Positions 31,854 to 41,499 of a DNA stretch of 64,000 nt are shown one piece after another. The DNA lies in assembly GCA_036362985.1 (NCBI GenBank), contig JAYGXS010000007.1, forward strand, positions 22,674,627 to 22,738,626. The letters are read 5' to 3'. Position numbers and translations under genes: made by a program. Origin of the DNA: Ligula intestinalis. Taxonomy: Eukaryota; Platyhelminthes; Cestoda; Diphyllobothriidea; Diphyllobothriidae. The notes under the pieces are model-generated. The model was not told where the DNA came from. It was given only the letters and a program-made list of their open reading frames with translations, and made no database searches. Position 1 is the stretch's first letter. Every line of letters begins with the position of its first letter.

Positions 31854-32170
31854 TTATCCCAGAACTTTAGGCCAGGGGCTATCGGAAGTAACCAGAAAAT
31901 CGTGGATCACATCGGAACCGCTGAAGGAAAACAGCAAGAAAATACAGACGGAGATCGGTATTTGAGTGCCGTTAGCGGCGTGAATAAGACGGGGTCGGGA
32001 TAATGGTCCTATGCGGCTAAAGAGAGATCTAGGGATGCTGGCCGGGGTAATAAGCGAGACATAAGCCCCTGTGTCTATTAAAGCGTCAAAACGGTGCTTA
32101 TCTATTAAAACTGTAACCGTAAATGACGATACAGGTGTAGGTTTAACCAAAGAGATATTGGAAACGAATG
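31854..32170 (-). pseudogene. Gypsy-1 aspartic protease
   Basis: The frame reads VTVLIDKHRFDALIDTGAYV, with the retroviral-type active site DTGA at 32064-32075. It is followed by SLITPASIPRSLF, LIHAANGTQIPISV and DFLVTSDSPWPKVLG, then a stop where the family usually reads DFL. The upstream part of the same frame (32408-32170) is the end of gag, with YCTAFGNQARHGG standing where a Cys/His zinc knuckle of this gypsy type is expected. Most of that knuckle's ligands are lost. Confidence 0.88.
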
Positions 32171-32409
32171 ACTCACCGTATGCATGATGGCCGCCGTGAC
32201 GTGCTTGGTTTCCAAAGGCAGTGCAATACGGACCTCCGCGGTTGTGGTCAGGAAATCGGACTGGTAGAGCTGTTTTCTGCGCCATCTGTTGCGAGTCGGG
32301 CGGCTGTGTCGGCTGAACATGGGGTGAATACCCTCGGTTGTAAGGCGGACGCGGTGTGTTGGCTTGGGGTTGTGGGGCGTCGATATGGAAGTCATCGAAC
32401 TGCAACACT

Positions 32410-32949
32410 TGGTTAAAGCCGCAAGGAGGTCAGTCGGCGTCTGCATCAAGAAATGGTCTGTCACCGTGTGGTAACGGAGAACCGTGGTGAACAGCTACAG
32501 GACCATTCGGTCTAAAGCTGTTTTGGGACGTGCAAAATGCTTCAACCCCAAACCGAACTCATTTGCCGATTGGCGGGGTTGTTGATTCAGGCGATTAAAC
32601 CGGTCAGCAGCCACCCAGCTGACATCTGGTGGTCAAAAAGCAATTTGAGGATGGCTTTGGTCTCGTTCAAAGTGGACGTTAGGGTAATTCCTGATGAGAG
32701 GGCAAGTTCGCATGCATTAGGGGACAGGAAATTTAATGCATAGCGTGAGTAGTCGAATGGATCAACGTCTGCGAGAAAAATATCTAAACGAACGAGCCAC
32801 TGATGCAGATTTTGGCCCGTTTCGAAAACGGCTGGGGCGAGTTATGGGTCAGCACGACGGATGGGGGCCACAGGAACGTGGGGAATGACGACGTCGGGTT
32901 TTGAGGTAACCACCGGGGGTGAGTAGCTTCCAGCACCGGCTGCCGCCAT
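32410..32949 (-). pseudogene. Gypsy-1 gag
   Basis: The start codon is the very first base after the 5' LTR (32949-32947): MAAAGAGSYSPPVVTSKPDV. The codons also form the primer binding site. The reading then passes RADP, a stop, and the typical core LHQWLVRLDIFLADVDPFDY, RYALNFLSPNACELALSSGI, ending near a HFLMQTPTDLLAALTKCCSS stretch before the protease frame. Gag packages the element RNA. The frame is also open upstream into the LTR (to 33111). Several stops make it non-functional. Confidence 0.8.
32930..32948 (-). promoter_or_regulatory. Primer binding site of gypsy-1
   Basis: One base after the 5' LTR the minus strand reads TGGCGGCAGCCGGTGCTGG. A TGG start complements the CCA end of a tRNA, as in other LTR elements. 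Which tRNA it matches needs a search. Confidence 0.7.
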
Positions 32950-33381
32950 TGTAGTGCCCGACGTGGATATGGTACACTGGTTGCACAGTAACGGATTCGG
33001 TATCGGCGGCTTCTGTTCGACGAGCATCCCGTCTTCGAAATCCTTCCCTATTTGAGGTTCCTCGTCATCACAAGCAGACGCACTAGAGCTAGAATGATAG
33101 CTCATTTGCAAAGAATATAAGTGCTTATAGGAATGTTATGCTTATTAGGGAATACAGGCGATCGAGAGACGTAAGCAAGAGAGTGAGCATAGGATAAGGT
33201 TAAAACGAAGGCGAGTACGAAATGGAGTATAGACAAGCAGACGAGGACGAGGCTTAGCGGAGTCAGGAAACGGCGGTGTGCGGTGGTTGTCTCCTCCAAT
33301 CAGCATCCTGGAAATCGAGAGGAAGGCAGGTGACATTATGGGTGTATAGTAAAACAAAGGGGTTCTGTTTGGGCCGCTACA
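32950..33381 (-). repeat. 5' LTR of gypsy-1 (432 bp)
   Basis: Runs from TGTAGTGCCC to GCCGCTACA on the plus strand. It is followed by CCAC, the target duplication. It should carry the promoter. No clear TATA box was identified with confidence. Confidence 0.95.
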
Positions 33382-34103
33382 CCACGCGATTACCATCAAT
33401 AGTGACCTTGAAGACCACTGCGAAGGTTGCAAAACGAAAACGAGTTTGCAGCATTTGGAAGTGATGCTTGAATCTGCAGGAAAAAATGCTAACATATTGA
33501 GAAACCATTTTACTTTCCTGGGAATAGCTTCAAATGCCAGGAGGACCCTTTACGAAATCTAAAAAATATGTGTTTGGAAAGGAAACAGCCATTAATGATT
33601 TTATTTCCTCCAAATTTCAATGCTTACGTCATTTTCCTTTGAAAATGGATAATGTAGAAGACGACCTAATTTCGAGTGGACGATCGTTCCAAATAAAAGC
33701 ATATTTGGAGGTAAAAAAGCGAGAATGGTTAGATGTGGAGCTAAGGGGTTGTAAAATTATCATGGAGGAACTACGAGTGGCGTAAGCTCCGTTTACTAGA
33801 ATAAGAGCGTTAATTGGTGGGAGATTAGGACTATTGTCAACGCAAAACAGAAAGCATATACCAGCTTCGAGTCCTCTTACCCAAAGAAATTTAATGTTTG
33901 CTAAATGACATCCATCTGTATAAGAAATGCTAGACCCAGAAAGAGAAAAAAATTTACGAGTGAAAACTCGCTGAACCTTTTCAATCTTACTACGGTCAGT
34001 CGCATTCATAAGACCAGAAAATGGACAGCAGTATTCTAGGATAGGGAAAACAAACATGTGCTATAGTTTTAACTTTATTTCTGGAAGGAAAACATTATGT
34101 GAT
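33382..34103 (-). pseudogene. Family D LINE copy D3, RT C-terminal part
   Basis: After the gypsy element, D3 resumes and stays in step with D1 from about 18480 to 19160. On the minus strand it encodes FVFPILEYCCPFSGLMNATD, RSKIEKVQRVFTRKFF, KFLWVRGLEAGICFLFCVDN and SKYAFIWNDRPLEI, the RT thumb. It is interrupted at 34104 by a solo LTR and continues at 34632. The motif C region is not present in this copy, because the 5' truncation comes first. Confidence 0.88.
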
Positions 34104-34627
34104 TGTGGGCTCTTGGCCCTACTTACGTGTTGTTTAAATTTATCAATAACCAAGTTTGTGAAAACGAAATACAACACTTTTTTCACACCTTCGGTTTTGA
34201 CGCGTGCTAGCAACTATCTTGCTAATCACTCTCCACAGCTCAATTCCCTCCTCACCTGCCGCTGTTTATTTTGCCCTTCAACGACACCTCTCTGGTGATC
34301 ACTCTCGGGCTCCAGGAGAATCCAGCGACAAGTTGCAAACGAGTTTCCTCCCCATTTTGCAACTCACAGCCCAACGAACTTGGATCCAGTCCTCGCAGAG
34401 TTATCCTTTGGCAAGTCGACTACTTGACTACTGCCGACTAGGATCGTGAAGGATCTAAGTGAGTTGTATCATTTCTAATCTTCATCGTCAATCTCTTTAC
34501 TGGACTTTACAACTTTTCCACTAGAATAGTCTGGTAAATCCCTAATTAGCAGTTAGTCTACCCTCGAAAGTTTTCATCGCGTATTTGCTAAGACGTTTTG
34601 TATATTTGTAGTGATAAAGCCACTACA
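34104..34627. mobile_element. Solo LTR (524 bp) with TGAT target duplication, in D3
   Basis: Starts TGTGGGCTC and ends AGCCACTACA. Flanked by TGAT at 34100-34103 and 34628-34631. D1 shows the empty site (TTATGCGATATAAAC). It has no retroelement genes inside, so it is a solo LTR of a different family from those at 1155 and 28390. It was left by recombination between two LTRs. Orientation is not determined. Confidence 0.9.
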
Positions 34628-34631
34628 TGAT

Positions 34632-34792
34632 ATAAACTCACGTAGCTGTGCGGCCTTGGCGGAAATTCGGTCTGCATGAGGCAATAATGCAAGCTTATTC
34701 GTGTAAGTTAGACCCAATTCCTTCATAGAAGATCGTTCTAACAGCTGACCAATTTGGAAGATAATGGGTCCAGGAAGCTTTGCGGGACCAAG
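34632..34792 (-). pseudogene. Family D LINE copy D3, 5'-most piece
   Basis: Matches D1 from about 19160 to 19330: KELGLTYTNKLALLPHADRI with the KELG form of the KDLG motif, then SAKAAQLREFIS. It ends at GCGGGACCAAGACACATAAG, where family B ORF1 (B6) starts. So D3 is 5'-truncated within RT. Confidence 0.85.
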
Positions 34793-35386
34793 ACACATAA
34801 GCCTAAGAAAGCCAAACGGTTCACGGGTTTGCATTCAGCTGACCCAATAGCCAGTACATCAGAACCGCGTGTACCGGCTGCAATTGCTCCCTCGGCTGAA
34901 GCACCTGAGCTTGCAACATATGCCCCATTGAGTCGCAAGCAGAAAATAGTTGTAAAGGGGGCCCCAGAGTCAGAGTCGTCAATTGCACAAGAACGAATTG
35001 ACCATGACGTGAATCTTATGCGAGTGTACGCCAAACCGTTGCTAAAACCAGGCGAGTCTTTCCGCATTCTTAAGGCATTTCGAATAGGGAAGGCTCCAAC
35101 AGCTCCAGAATCAATTTCTCGGCCACGACCTCTAAAAGTTATTTTAGAAACTGAAGCACAGGCAAAAATCTTGCTAGAGCGCAAACCATCCTTACGGAGT
35201 CTGCATTCGCAAGTTTTTTTTCAGCCGGATTACGAATTGAAAGAGCGGAGAAAGATGAGACAGCTAACAATAGAGCTGGAAAAACGGAGAACCAATGGCG
35301 AGACAAATCTCAAAATAAGAGAGGGAAAAATAGTTCAGGTCAAAAGGACATCGCTCTGGTCGAAGCCGGTAACAGTGACGGCCTAG
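34793..35386 (+). pseudogene. Family B copy B6, ORF1 C-terminal two thirds
   Basis: The frame is open from the junction with D3 to a stop at 35384-35386. It reads KPKKAKRFTGLHSADPIAST, YAPLSRKQKIVVKGAPESES, ILKAFRIGKAPTAP, SRPRPLKVILE, then FFQPDYELKERRKMRQLTIE and TNLKIREGKIVQVKR. The R-I-G-K ... RPRPLKVIL pattern and the closing D-x5-R-x6-L-x2-E-L ... L-x-I-R-x-GKIV pattern are the RNA-binding C-terminal module typical of LINE ORF1. The N-terminal part is missing. B7 is a longer copy. The endonuclease frame starts 12 codons further on. Confidence 0.85.
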
Positions 35387-35397
35387 CTGTCCCGCCA

Positions 35398-35840
35398 CCG
35401 AAACCTCAGACATGCCCTCTTAAATTGGTCGTTTTAAATGCCAGATCACTGATTAATAAAATGCCTCTGCTCCAGACTATGGTTTTCGTCAACCGCCCAG
35501 ACATTTTTATGGTAACTGAGACATGGGCATCGGCCTCTGTAGCTGACTCAGAACTCTCTTTTCTAGGCTATTCGTGCGTTCGGAACGATCGAAACAATGG
35601 CCGTGGCGGAGGAAGCTGCATCTATATTAAGCAGCCACTTGCATTTCTCCCGTTGGACTATCCACAATTCACAGCGGTGGAGGAGAGCTGCTGGCTACGA
35701 GTTGTTCTAAAAAACAAATACTCCTTACTTGTTGGCTGTGTTTATCGCCCACCTAATGCCAATGCAGACTACGATCTTTGTCTCTCGCAGGCATTTCATG
35801 GCGCAGCTGACTTGAATCTTAAGTATTGCTTGATTGCAGG
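35398..35840 (+). pseudogene. Family B copy B6, endonuclease N-terminal half
   Basis: Reads PKPQTCPLKLVVLNARSLIN, RPDIFMVTETWASA, RNDRNNGRGGGSCIYIKQPL, WLRVVLKNKYSLLVGCVYRP and NLKYCLIAG, then the gap. N-R and E-T-W of the LINE endonuclease are intact. The GDFN, LDLIF and SDH parts are hidden in or lost to the gap. No stop is seen in this part. It is the best N-terminal EN sequence of family B in the window. Confidence 0.9.
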
Positions 35841-35940
35841 NNNNNNNNNNNNNNNNNNNNNNNNNNNNNNNNNNNNNNNNNNNNNNNNNNNNNNNNNNNN
35901 NNNNNNNNNNNNNNNNNNNNNNNNNNNNNNNNNNNNNNNN
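35841..35940. other. Assembly gap (100 N)
   Basis: Exactly 100 N. Left of it is family B endonuclease on the plus strand; right of it is gypsy-2 RT on the minus strand. The true distance is unknown. Confidence 0.99.
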
Positions 35941-36707
35941 GACTTTATCCTTAAGCATAGTAGTCAACATCTGGCGTACCTCCTCCTGATAATGAGCGGG
36001 GATCCGACGGGGCGGCAGCCATACGGGTTTGGCATTGCCAGTATCAATGGTATGGCGAATGATATTCGTGCGACCGGGGGGACAACCGTCCCAAGCGAAA
36101 ATATCTTGAAAACTCAAAAGCAAGTGGCGCAACGCAGTGTAATTTGGGTCGTCAAGGGACGATTGTGGTAGGATGTCGTCGATACGGGTAGGTGGGATTT
36201 TGACGTATTCGTCGATGGCCGCGCAGATAGCTTCGTCGTCAAAATCTGCGTTCTGTTTGGGTTTCTCTGTGGGGTGAGTGAAGCGTACGGTGCGACCACT
36301 TACGTCGATAAGGCAGCCGTGAAGCGCTAGGAAGTCAACTCCTAAGATCACATCCCAAGTAGGGTGTGGTAGAATTAAAAATGTATGTGTGACAGTAGCA
36401 TGGGGAAGGGTGACATCGACGGACACTGAACCGAGGTATCTCATGGCTGAGCCGTCAGCTGACTTAAGACGTGTAAAAGGACAGACCGAAATCGACTGGT
36501 CAAGGCGAAAGGGGTACTATCAAGTGGTTACTGATCAAGGATACAGTGGCGCCCGTGTCTATAAGTGCCCGTACTGGCTGACTGTTTATCGTGATGGTAG
36601 TATAAAAAGGACAAACTTTCTTAGACGATGCAGAGCATGAAGTAATGGACAGCGTACCTGACGAACAATCGCAGGCGCAGGAATGATTGTTATTGGGTTG
36701 TGGGTGG
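35941..36707 (-). pseudogene. Gypsy-2 fragment: protease and RT N-terminus
   Basis: On the minus strand the protease reads SQPVRALIDTGATVSLI (near 36570-36530). A frame change follows, then SAMRYLGSVSVDVTLPHATV, FLILPHPTWDVILGVDFLAL and GCLIDVSGRTVRF. RT begins IIRHTIDTGNAKPVWLPPRR and QEEVRQMLTTMLKDKV and is cut by the gap. It differs clearly from gypsy-1 in the same region, so it is a second gypsy family. The active-site DTGA is intact. The upstream side ends abruptly at the family A 3' UTR block. Confidence 0.9.
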
Positions 36708-37232
36708 CGAGATTCGACAAACGAAAGGCCAAATGTCTTCTGCCGATGCACTTGAATGACGATGGTGCTTCGCAGCTGCCTCGACCCACCTCAGACATCT
36801 GCAACGTCCCATCTAATTAGCAAACTTGTGCCACTGGACAACGATTGTAATCTCCGTATCGAGCAGACCCATGCATACGGTAGATGCCATATCCTCAGCT
36901 GATATTTTCACCTTCAAACTGACCGCGGCTAAGTATACCTCAGTTAAAGGACATGACAGTTTTTCCGGACCCCAAGTATTCTTACTATAAAACCGTAACA
37001 CATACAATGTATAGCTATTTTATTTCATGTTTTTCTAGATTTTTTCCCTAGAAGTCATTTTTTTTTACTTAAAACAAACTCCTTATTTCGCACACTATTG
37101 ACCTGGCAAAAGACCAAAACAAATACAATGGTCACTGCGAAAGAAGGGGTTTGGGTTAGGTTTTTTCCTGCCTTCCGGGGTTTTTGACGGCGCCAAAGAT
37201 GTGCTTTACAAAAAAACCTTATTATTATTACT
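36708..37232 (+). repeat. Family A 3' UTR block (uninterrupted copy)
   Basis: Matches 55432-55965 closely and shows the empty site of the solo LTR at 1155 (GCATACGGTAGATGCCATATC). It ends with the hairpin (CAAACTCCTT ... AAGGGGTTTG) and a TTATTATTA tail at 37217-37230. The upstream RT part is missing, so it is a 5'-truncated insertion. C2 sequence starts directly after the tail. Confidence 0.8.
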
Positions 37233-37288
37233 TATTCCACAAATAATAACGGCCTACAGTTTGCCTACCCACCGTCAAATTCTTTATT

Positions 37289-38599
37289 ATGAATAACGAT
37301 AGCTATAGTCCTGTCACTCGAAACACACTAGATGTCATAGTGCTTAATGCCAGGTACGTTATAAATAAAATGGCTCAACTTCGAGCTATCGCTTTCGAGA
37401 TGATGCCTGATGTTATATGCATAACAGAATTTTGGACCCATCCAATCATTTCTGACTCCTCCCTTATCATAGACGAGTATGATTTATATCGTCACGATCG
37501 CATTAATAAGCGTGGTGGTGGTTGTTTTCTCTATATAAGAACATCATTTAGGCACTTTCCGTTTTATCTAAATAGCACGTCCTTCTCTGGACATTACTGT
37601 TTCGCCTCTATTACCCTGTCGCCCCGGCAAAAGGCGATTATCGGATGTTTATATAATCCTCCTAACTCTTCATCTGAAGAAGATGCACATTTGTGTGAAA
37701 TATTCAAGTTTATTTCAGAATCCACTTTTGAAGTTAAAATTATTGCTGGAGATTTTAATTTTCCTGAAATCGACTGGCTTTCAAACTATTGTCCACCTAG
37801 ATTTCAGCCTTTCCTAGATACCATTAATTTTTCTAACTGGTCTCAACTGGTTAGTTTCCCAACAAGACAGAATCATATCCGAGATCTGATTTTCACAAAT
37901 GCTATTGCCCCTCTCTTCGTTGATTTTAAGCAGGACATCTTCCAAAGTGATCACACATTAATTCACTGTTGCCTTCCGCTTCCTTCTACGGAAAAGGCTA
38001 GTGCTAGTCGTACCTATCATGCGTATGACCTCGCAGATATTAGCTCAATCAACAATTTTCTTGACTTATTAGATTGGCAGAGCCTCTCTTCCATAAACGA
38101 CGCTGGATATCTTTCTGAACTCATGTGGATCGTTTCTAATAAAATGCTGGAATTTTTGCCCACTAAAATTTCGAAACCTTACACAACAGAATTGACCGTC
38201 CCTCATTTTCTTTTGCCCAGGCTAAAGAAATTGAGGAGGCAGCTGAAAGATAGATCTACTAGTTCGCTGTCTGTGCATCTAAGATTCGCAGAGATCTTCG
38301 AATTAGCGACAAAGATTCGTCTTGCGCGTGACCAGCACAGGGAATCTTGCGCCCTGAGGGAGTCAAACTCTGCAAAATCGGTTGCACAACTGTTTCGTCG
38401 TAGGTCCTCCGCAAAACGAGGAATTGAAATGCCGCAATTGCTTAATGAAAATAAATCATTTGTACTAGATGAGTCTGATAAGGCTGAATTATTCAATGCT
38501 TTCTTTGCGAAGCATTTTACGACAGAATCCGAACCAGTCCCTTCGTTTCAACCATACTCAGGCAATACTCTCGGAAACATTGATTTCTCCATCGAATAA
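37289..38599 (+). CDS. C2 endonuclease and linker (open 436-codon frame)
   Basis: Apurinic-type LINE endonuclease nicks host DNA to start target-primed reverse transcription. Motifs in order: VIVLNARYVINKM (about residue 12), PDVICITEFWTHP (E and T kept, usual SW is FW), YRHDRINKRGGGCFLYIRTS, AIIGCLYNPPNSS, IIAGDFNFPEIDW, PTRQNHIRDLIFTN and FQSDHTLIHC. So all catalytic positions (N, E, D-x-N, SDH) are present. The linker AKSVAQLFRRRSSAKR and FNAFFAKHFTTES follow. It stops at SIE in front of IRKQ, which is a stop where the RT should continue in frame. This is the most complete family C EN here. Start Met lies 25 bases past the ORF1 stop. Confidence 0.9.
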   Translation: MNNDSYSPVTRNTLDVIVLNARYVINKMAQLRAIAFEMMPDVICITEFWTHPIISDSSLIIDEYDLYRHDRINKRGGGCFLYIRTSFRHFPFYLNSTSFSGHYCFASITLSPRQKAIIGCLYNPPNSSSEEDAHLCEIFKFISESTFEVKIIAGDFNFPEIDWLSNYCPPRFQPFLDTINFSNWSQLVSFPTRQNHIRDLIFTNAIAPLFVDFKQDIFQSDHTLIHCCLPLPSTEKASASRTYHAYDLADISSINNFLDLLDWQSLSSINDAGYLSELMWIVSNKMLEFLPTKISKPYTTELTVPHFLLPRLKKLRRQLKDRSTSSLSVHLRFAEIFELATKIRLARDQHRESCALRESNSAKSVAQLFRRRSSAKRGIEMPQLLNENKSFVLDESDKAELFNAFFAKHFTTESEPVPSFQPYSGNTLGNIDFSIE

Positions 38600-38605
38600 A
38601 TTCGT

Positions 38606-39934
38606 AAGCAGATAATTTGTCTAAAGAACTCGCACTCTTTGGGAACTGATGGTATCCCCAATTCAGTTATCAAAAGAGTGTCGACCTTTCCCAAATTACT
38701 TAGCCATATATTTTCAGTCTATCTCTTAAATGGTTACTTTCCTGACACTTGGAAGACATCCATTATTCTTCCAGTCTTTAAATCAGGATCTCGTTCAGAC
38801 ATAAATAACTACCGCGGTGTTCATAAACCCCGGCCCTAGCTAAACTTCTGAAGAAGATAATTTTTAATCAAATTCTCGATTTTTGCCTAAAGAATAAGCT
38901 TTTAAGTGACTTGCAGCATGCATTTCTGGAAGCCATTGGCATCCAGCCCCCTCTCCTCGACTTCATCTTTTTTTTTCTTGTCTAACCGCAGCCAGAAGGT
39001 CCTAGTAGGTAATAGTTACTCCACTTCTCAGCTGATCACGAGTGGCATTTGTCAAGGCACTGTCTTGGGTCCTTTACTCTTCATTCTATACATAAACGAA
39101 ATTTCGACTGTTCTAAACAATTCACACAATCTCATTTATGCAGACCACCTCAAATGCATATACTCATTTTCTAAGGACACGGCAAGTATATGCTATGATA
39201 AAATAAATGCGGACCTACTTACACTCTCACGTTGGAGTGCTACCTGGCAGATGGAATTCTCTCCATCCAAGTGTAGTTTCATGTGTTTCGGTCCCGCCAA
39301 GCTTCATCGTCCCCTAGTCTTTCAAAATACTCCACTTTTAGAACGATCAACTATAAAAGACTTAGGTCTAAGCTACACAAATAAACTAGCATTGTCGCCT
39401 CATGTGGATCGAATATCTGCGAAGGCTGCACAGATATGTGGTTTTAGATCACACAATTTCTTCCTGCTGGAAATTAAGTTAAAACTTTATCGTATGTATG
39501 TTCTACCCATCCTAGAATACTGCTGTCCCCTCTTTGGTCTAATGAATGCTTCGGACCGCGGTAAGATTGAAAATGTACAGAGGGTATTTACTCGAAAAAT
39601 ATGCGCTCTGTCTCGATCCACTCTTTCTTATTCGGAGAGATGTCAGTTAGCGAACATGACATTTCTTTGGGTCAGAAGACCCGAAGTGGGCCTCTGTTTC
39701 CTCTTTCGCGTTAACTCTACCCCTAACCTTACACGAATCAACGCTCTCATTCCCGCAGATAGACTTGATGCCACTCGTAATTCCTCCAGGATTATTGCAC
39801 CCCCCTTAAGCTCCACTTCGAACCATTCTCACTTCTTTGCCTCCAAATATGCCTTCCTCTGGAATAATATTCCCCTCGAAATTAGGCTGTCGTCTAACTT
39901 AGCAGTTTTAAAGTCAAATTACGTAAACACTTAA
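38606..39934 (+). pseudogene. C2 reverse transcriptase (motif A deleted)
   Basis: Reads LGTDGIPNSVIKRVSTFPKL, LPVFKSGSRSDINNYRGVHK, then a shift. Near 38925 the sequence jumps from TTGCAGCATGCATTTCTGG to GAAGCCATTGGCATC, removing the stretch that carries motif A in C1 and D1. It then reads LSNRSQKVLVGNSYS, motif B SGICQGTVLGPLLFILYINE (intact) and motif C YADH (39137-39148). The thumb (EYCCPLFGLMNASDRGKIEN, VQRVFTRKI) runs to LKSNYVNT at 39934. It is inactive. The lesion is complementary to that of C1. Confidence 0.9.
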
Positions 39935-40826
39935 CTTCGGAAGATATAAAGTCCTTTTTATCCGTCTCCTTCCCAAACACACAACTTTTGAACTTTGAAA
40001 AGGGTCCCCCTGGTATCTGAGGTGGTTACGTTCATATCAAAAATTTTTCCAAACATGTCTATTTCTTCCTCCTTTGAGTGCTATTTGCAACGATGTTTCG
40101 TCCACTTCTCTGTCCAGTCAGCATTGCCGTTTTCTTCATTCTCCGTTTTACAAGCCTGATGATAGGCTTCTTGGTCTTTAGTCATGCTCGTGGCGGTTCT
40201 GCTATTTTCACCAGCTCGTCTCTAAACTCCGCAGTCTACAAGGTCGCATCTCCTGCGTTTCGTTGATGATCAGGTGACTGCTGCCGTTCCCTCATCTTCC
40301 TGACTCTGTGTTCGCGATGGCCTCCTCCGGTCTCATCTCCCTGATGGTTGATCATGAAGCCAGTTGGGCGGTGTAACAATGGTGAATGACAACCTCTGCT
40401 GTTATATGATTTCTCCAATTACAAGAAGCGTTTCCAACCCTCATTCGTTCTCATCAACAGTCCTGTCTCATGTGCACTATAATCAATCATCTCAACCAAC
40501 CCCCTTAATTTTTTGAAGCATTTTTTTCTTCTACGTTTTGTTTTTTTTGAAGCAGGGGTTCGCTGTACTTCGCCCCAGCTTAAATGGTAGGAGTTTTTTT
40601 CACTGCTTCCTCCTTAGTTCACCATGCGTTAACTACTATTTTAAAATCACGATATGTTGGTGAATATGAATTAATCTACCAACACTTCTAAACGCTCCCG
40701 CTGTCTTTGTGGTTGTTTCATGGAGAGCAGCATTTATCAACTTTGTATTTATTTTTTTCCACAGCAATAAGTTTGCAATGACGAGGACCTCCGGGCCTAA
40801 AATATAAAATTTATTTATTTATTTAT

Positions 40827-41143
40827 TTAAATAAAATGGCTCAACTGCGAGCTATTGCTTTTGAGATGACGCCCGATGTTATGTGCTTAACAGAATCTTG
40901 AACACATCCAATCATTTCTGTCTCCTCCCTTATCATAGACGAGTGTGATCTATATCGTCACGATCGCATTAATAAGCGTGCTGGTGGTTTTCATCTCCAT
41001 ATTAAATCGTCATTTAGGCACTTTCCGTTTGATCTAAATAGCACGTTATTCTATGGAAATTACTGTTTCGCTTCTATTATCCTGTCGCCCCGGCAAAAGG
41101 TGATAATCGGATGTGCATATAATCCTCCTAACTCTTCATCGGA
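40827..41143 (+). pseudogene. Family C fragment C2b, endonuclease N-terminus
   Basis: Starts AAATAAAATGGCTCAACTGC exactly at the end of the C2 tail. The frame: MAQLRAIAFEMTPDVMCLTE, a stop at the usual SW, IISVSSLIIDECDLYRHDRI, NKRAGGFHLHIKSSFRHF and LSPRQKVIIGCAYNPPNSSS. It shares FHLHIK and FDLNSTLFYGNYC with C3, so both belong to one subfamily. It stops at TCTTCATCGGACTTTCTT, a phrase that recurs 59 bases later in the H 3' part. Confidence 0.85.
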
Positions 41144-41499
41144 CTTTCTTCATATGGGAGACCTCCTTAGCTCCTGACTAGCTTGGTCGCCCTTCATCGG
41201 ACTTTCTCAAGCATTGCGTAATCTTTCTTCATCCAGGGGCACCACGCCTGGAACACACTTGCCGAAGACTTGCTCAGAAAGCTCCTTATCAAAATAGAGG
41301 AAGGACCTTCTGATCGCTCCGAGGATGCCCATAGCCTTCTTTGCGGTTTAAGCACAGTGATTTGACGGTTTGAGGTTGGGTATCATGCGTACACCTAGAT
41401 CTCGTAGTTCGTTCCCTAGCTCGAGTTGGCGACCTCCGATCGAGTAGTCATACTCGAATGATTTCACTTTTCTGCGACTAGACCGTAAGCGGATGACTT

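Larger units (their letters stand above)
28390..33381 (-). mobile_element. Full-length Ty3/gypsy LTR retrotransposon (gypsy-1)
   Basis: The 4992-bp element is bounded by LTRs with perfect TGTAGC/GCTACA ends and a CCAC duplication (28386-28389 and 33382-33385). Minus-strand order is LTR, PBS, gag, protease, RT, RNase H, integrase, PPT, LTR. The order RT before integrase makes it Ty3/gypsy, not copia. By hand I count roughly 40 differences between the two ~432-bp LTRs, so it is an old insertion, and all genes have stops or shifts. It inserted into LINE D3. No envelope-like frame is seen between integrase and the 3' LTR. Confidence 0.96.
37233..40826 (+). mobile_element. LINE C2: end of ORF1, EN, linker, defective RT, 3' UTR
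   Basis: It starts in the last 50 bases of ORF1 (TTATTCCACAAATAATAACG), so it is 5'-truncated. Order: EN plus linker (37289-38599), RT (38606-39934), 3' UTR (39935-40790) with mini-hairpin near 40788-40800, then a TTTA-repeat tail to 40826. It is the mirror of C1, sharing the YADH change, but its deletion is elsewhere. Confidence 0.92.

Noticed and set aside
28390..33381. Endogenous retrovirus with an envelope gene.
   Set aside because: Nothing coding lies between the integrase end and the polypurine tract, so it is an ordinary gypsy LTR retrotransposon.
36708..37232. Independent SINE that borrowed a LINE 3' end.
   Set aside because: The block is joined to family A RT in a single clean insertion at 54553-55965, and no polymerase III boxes are visible, so it is better explained as the family A 3' UTR.
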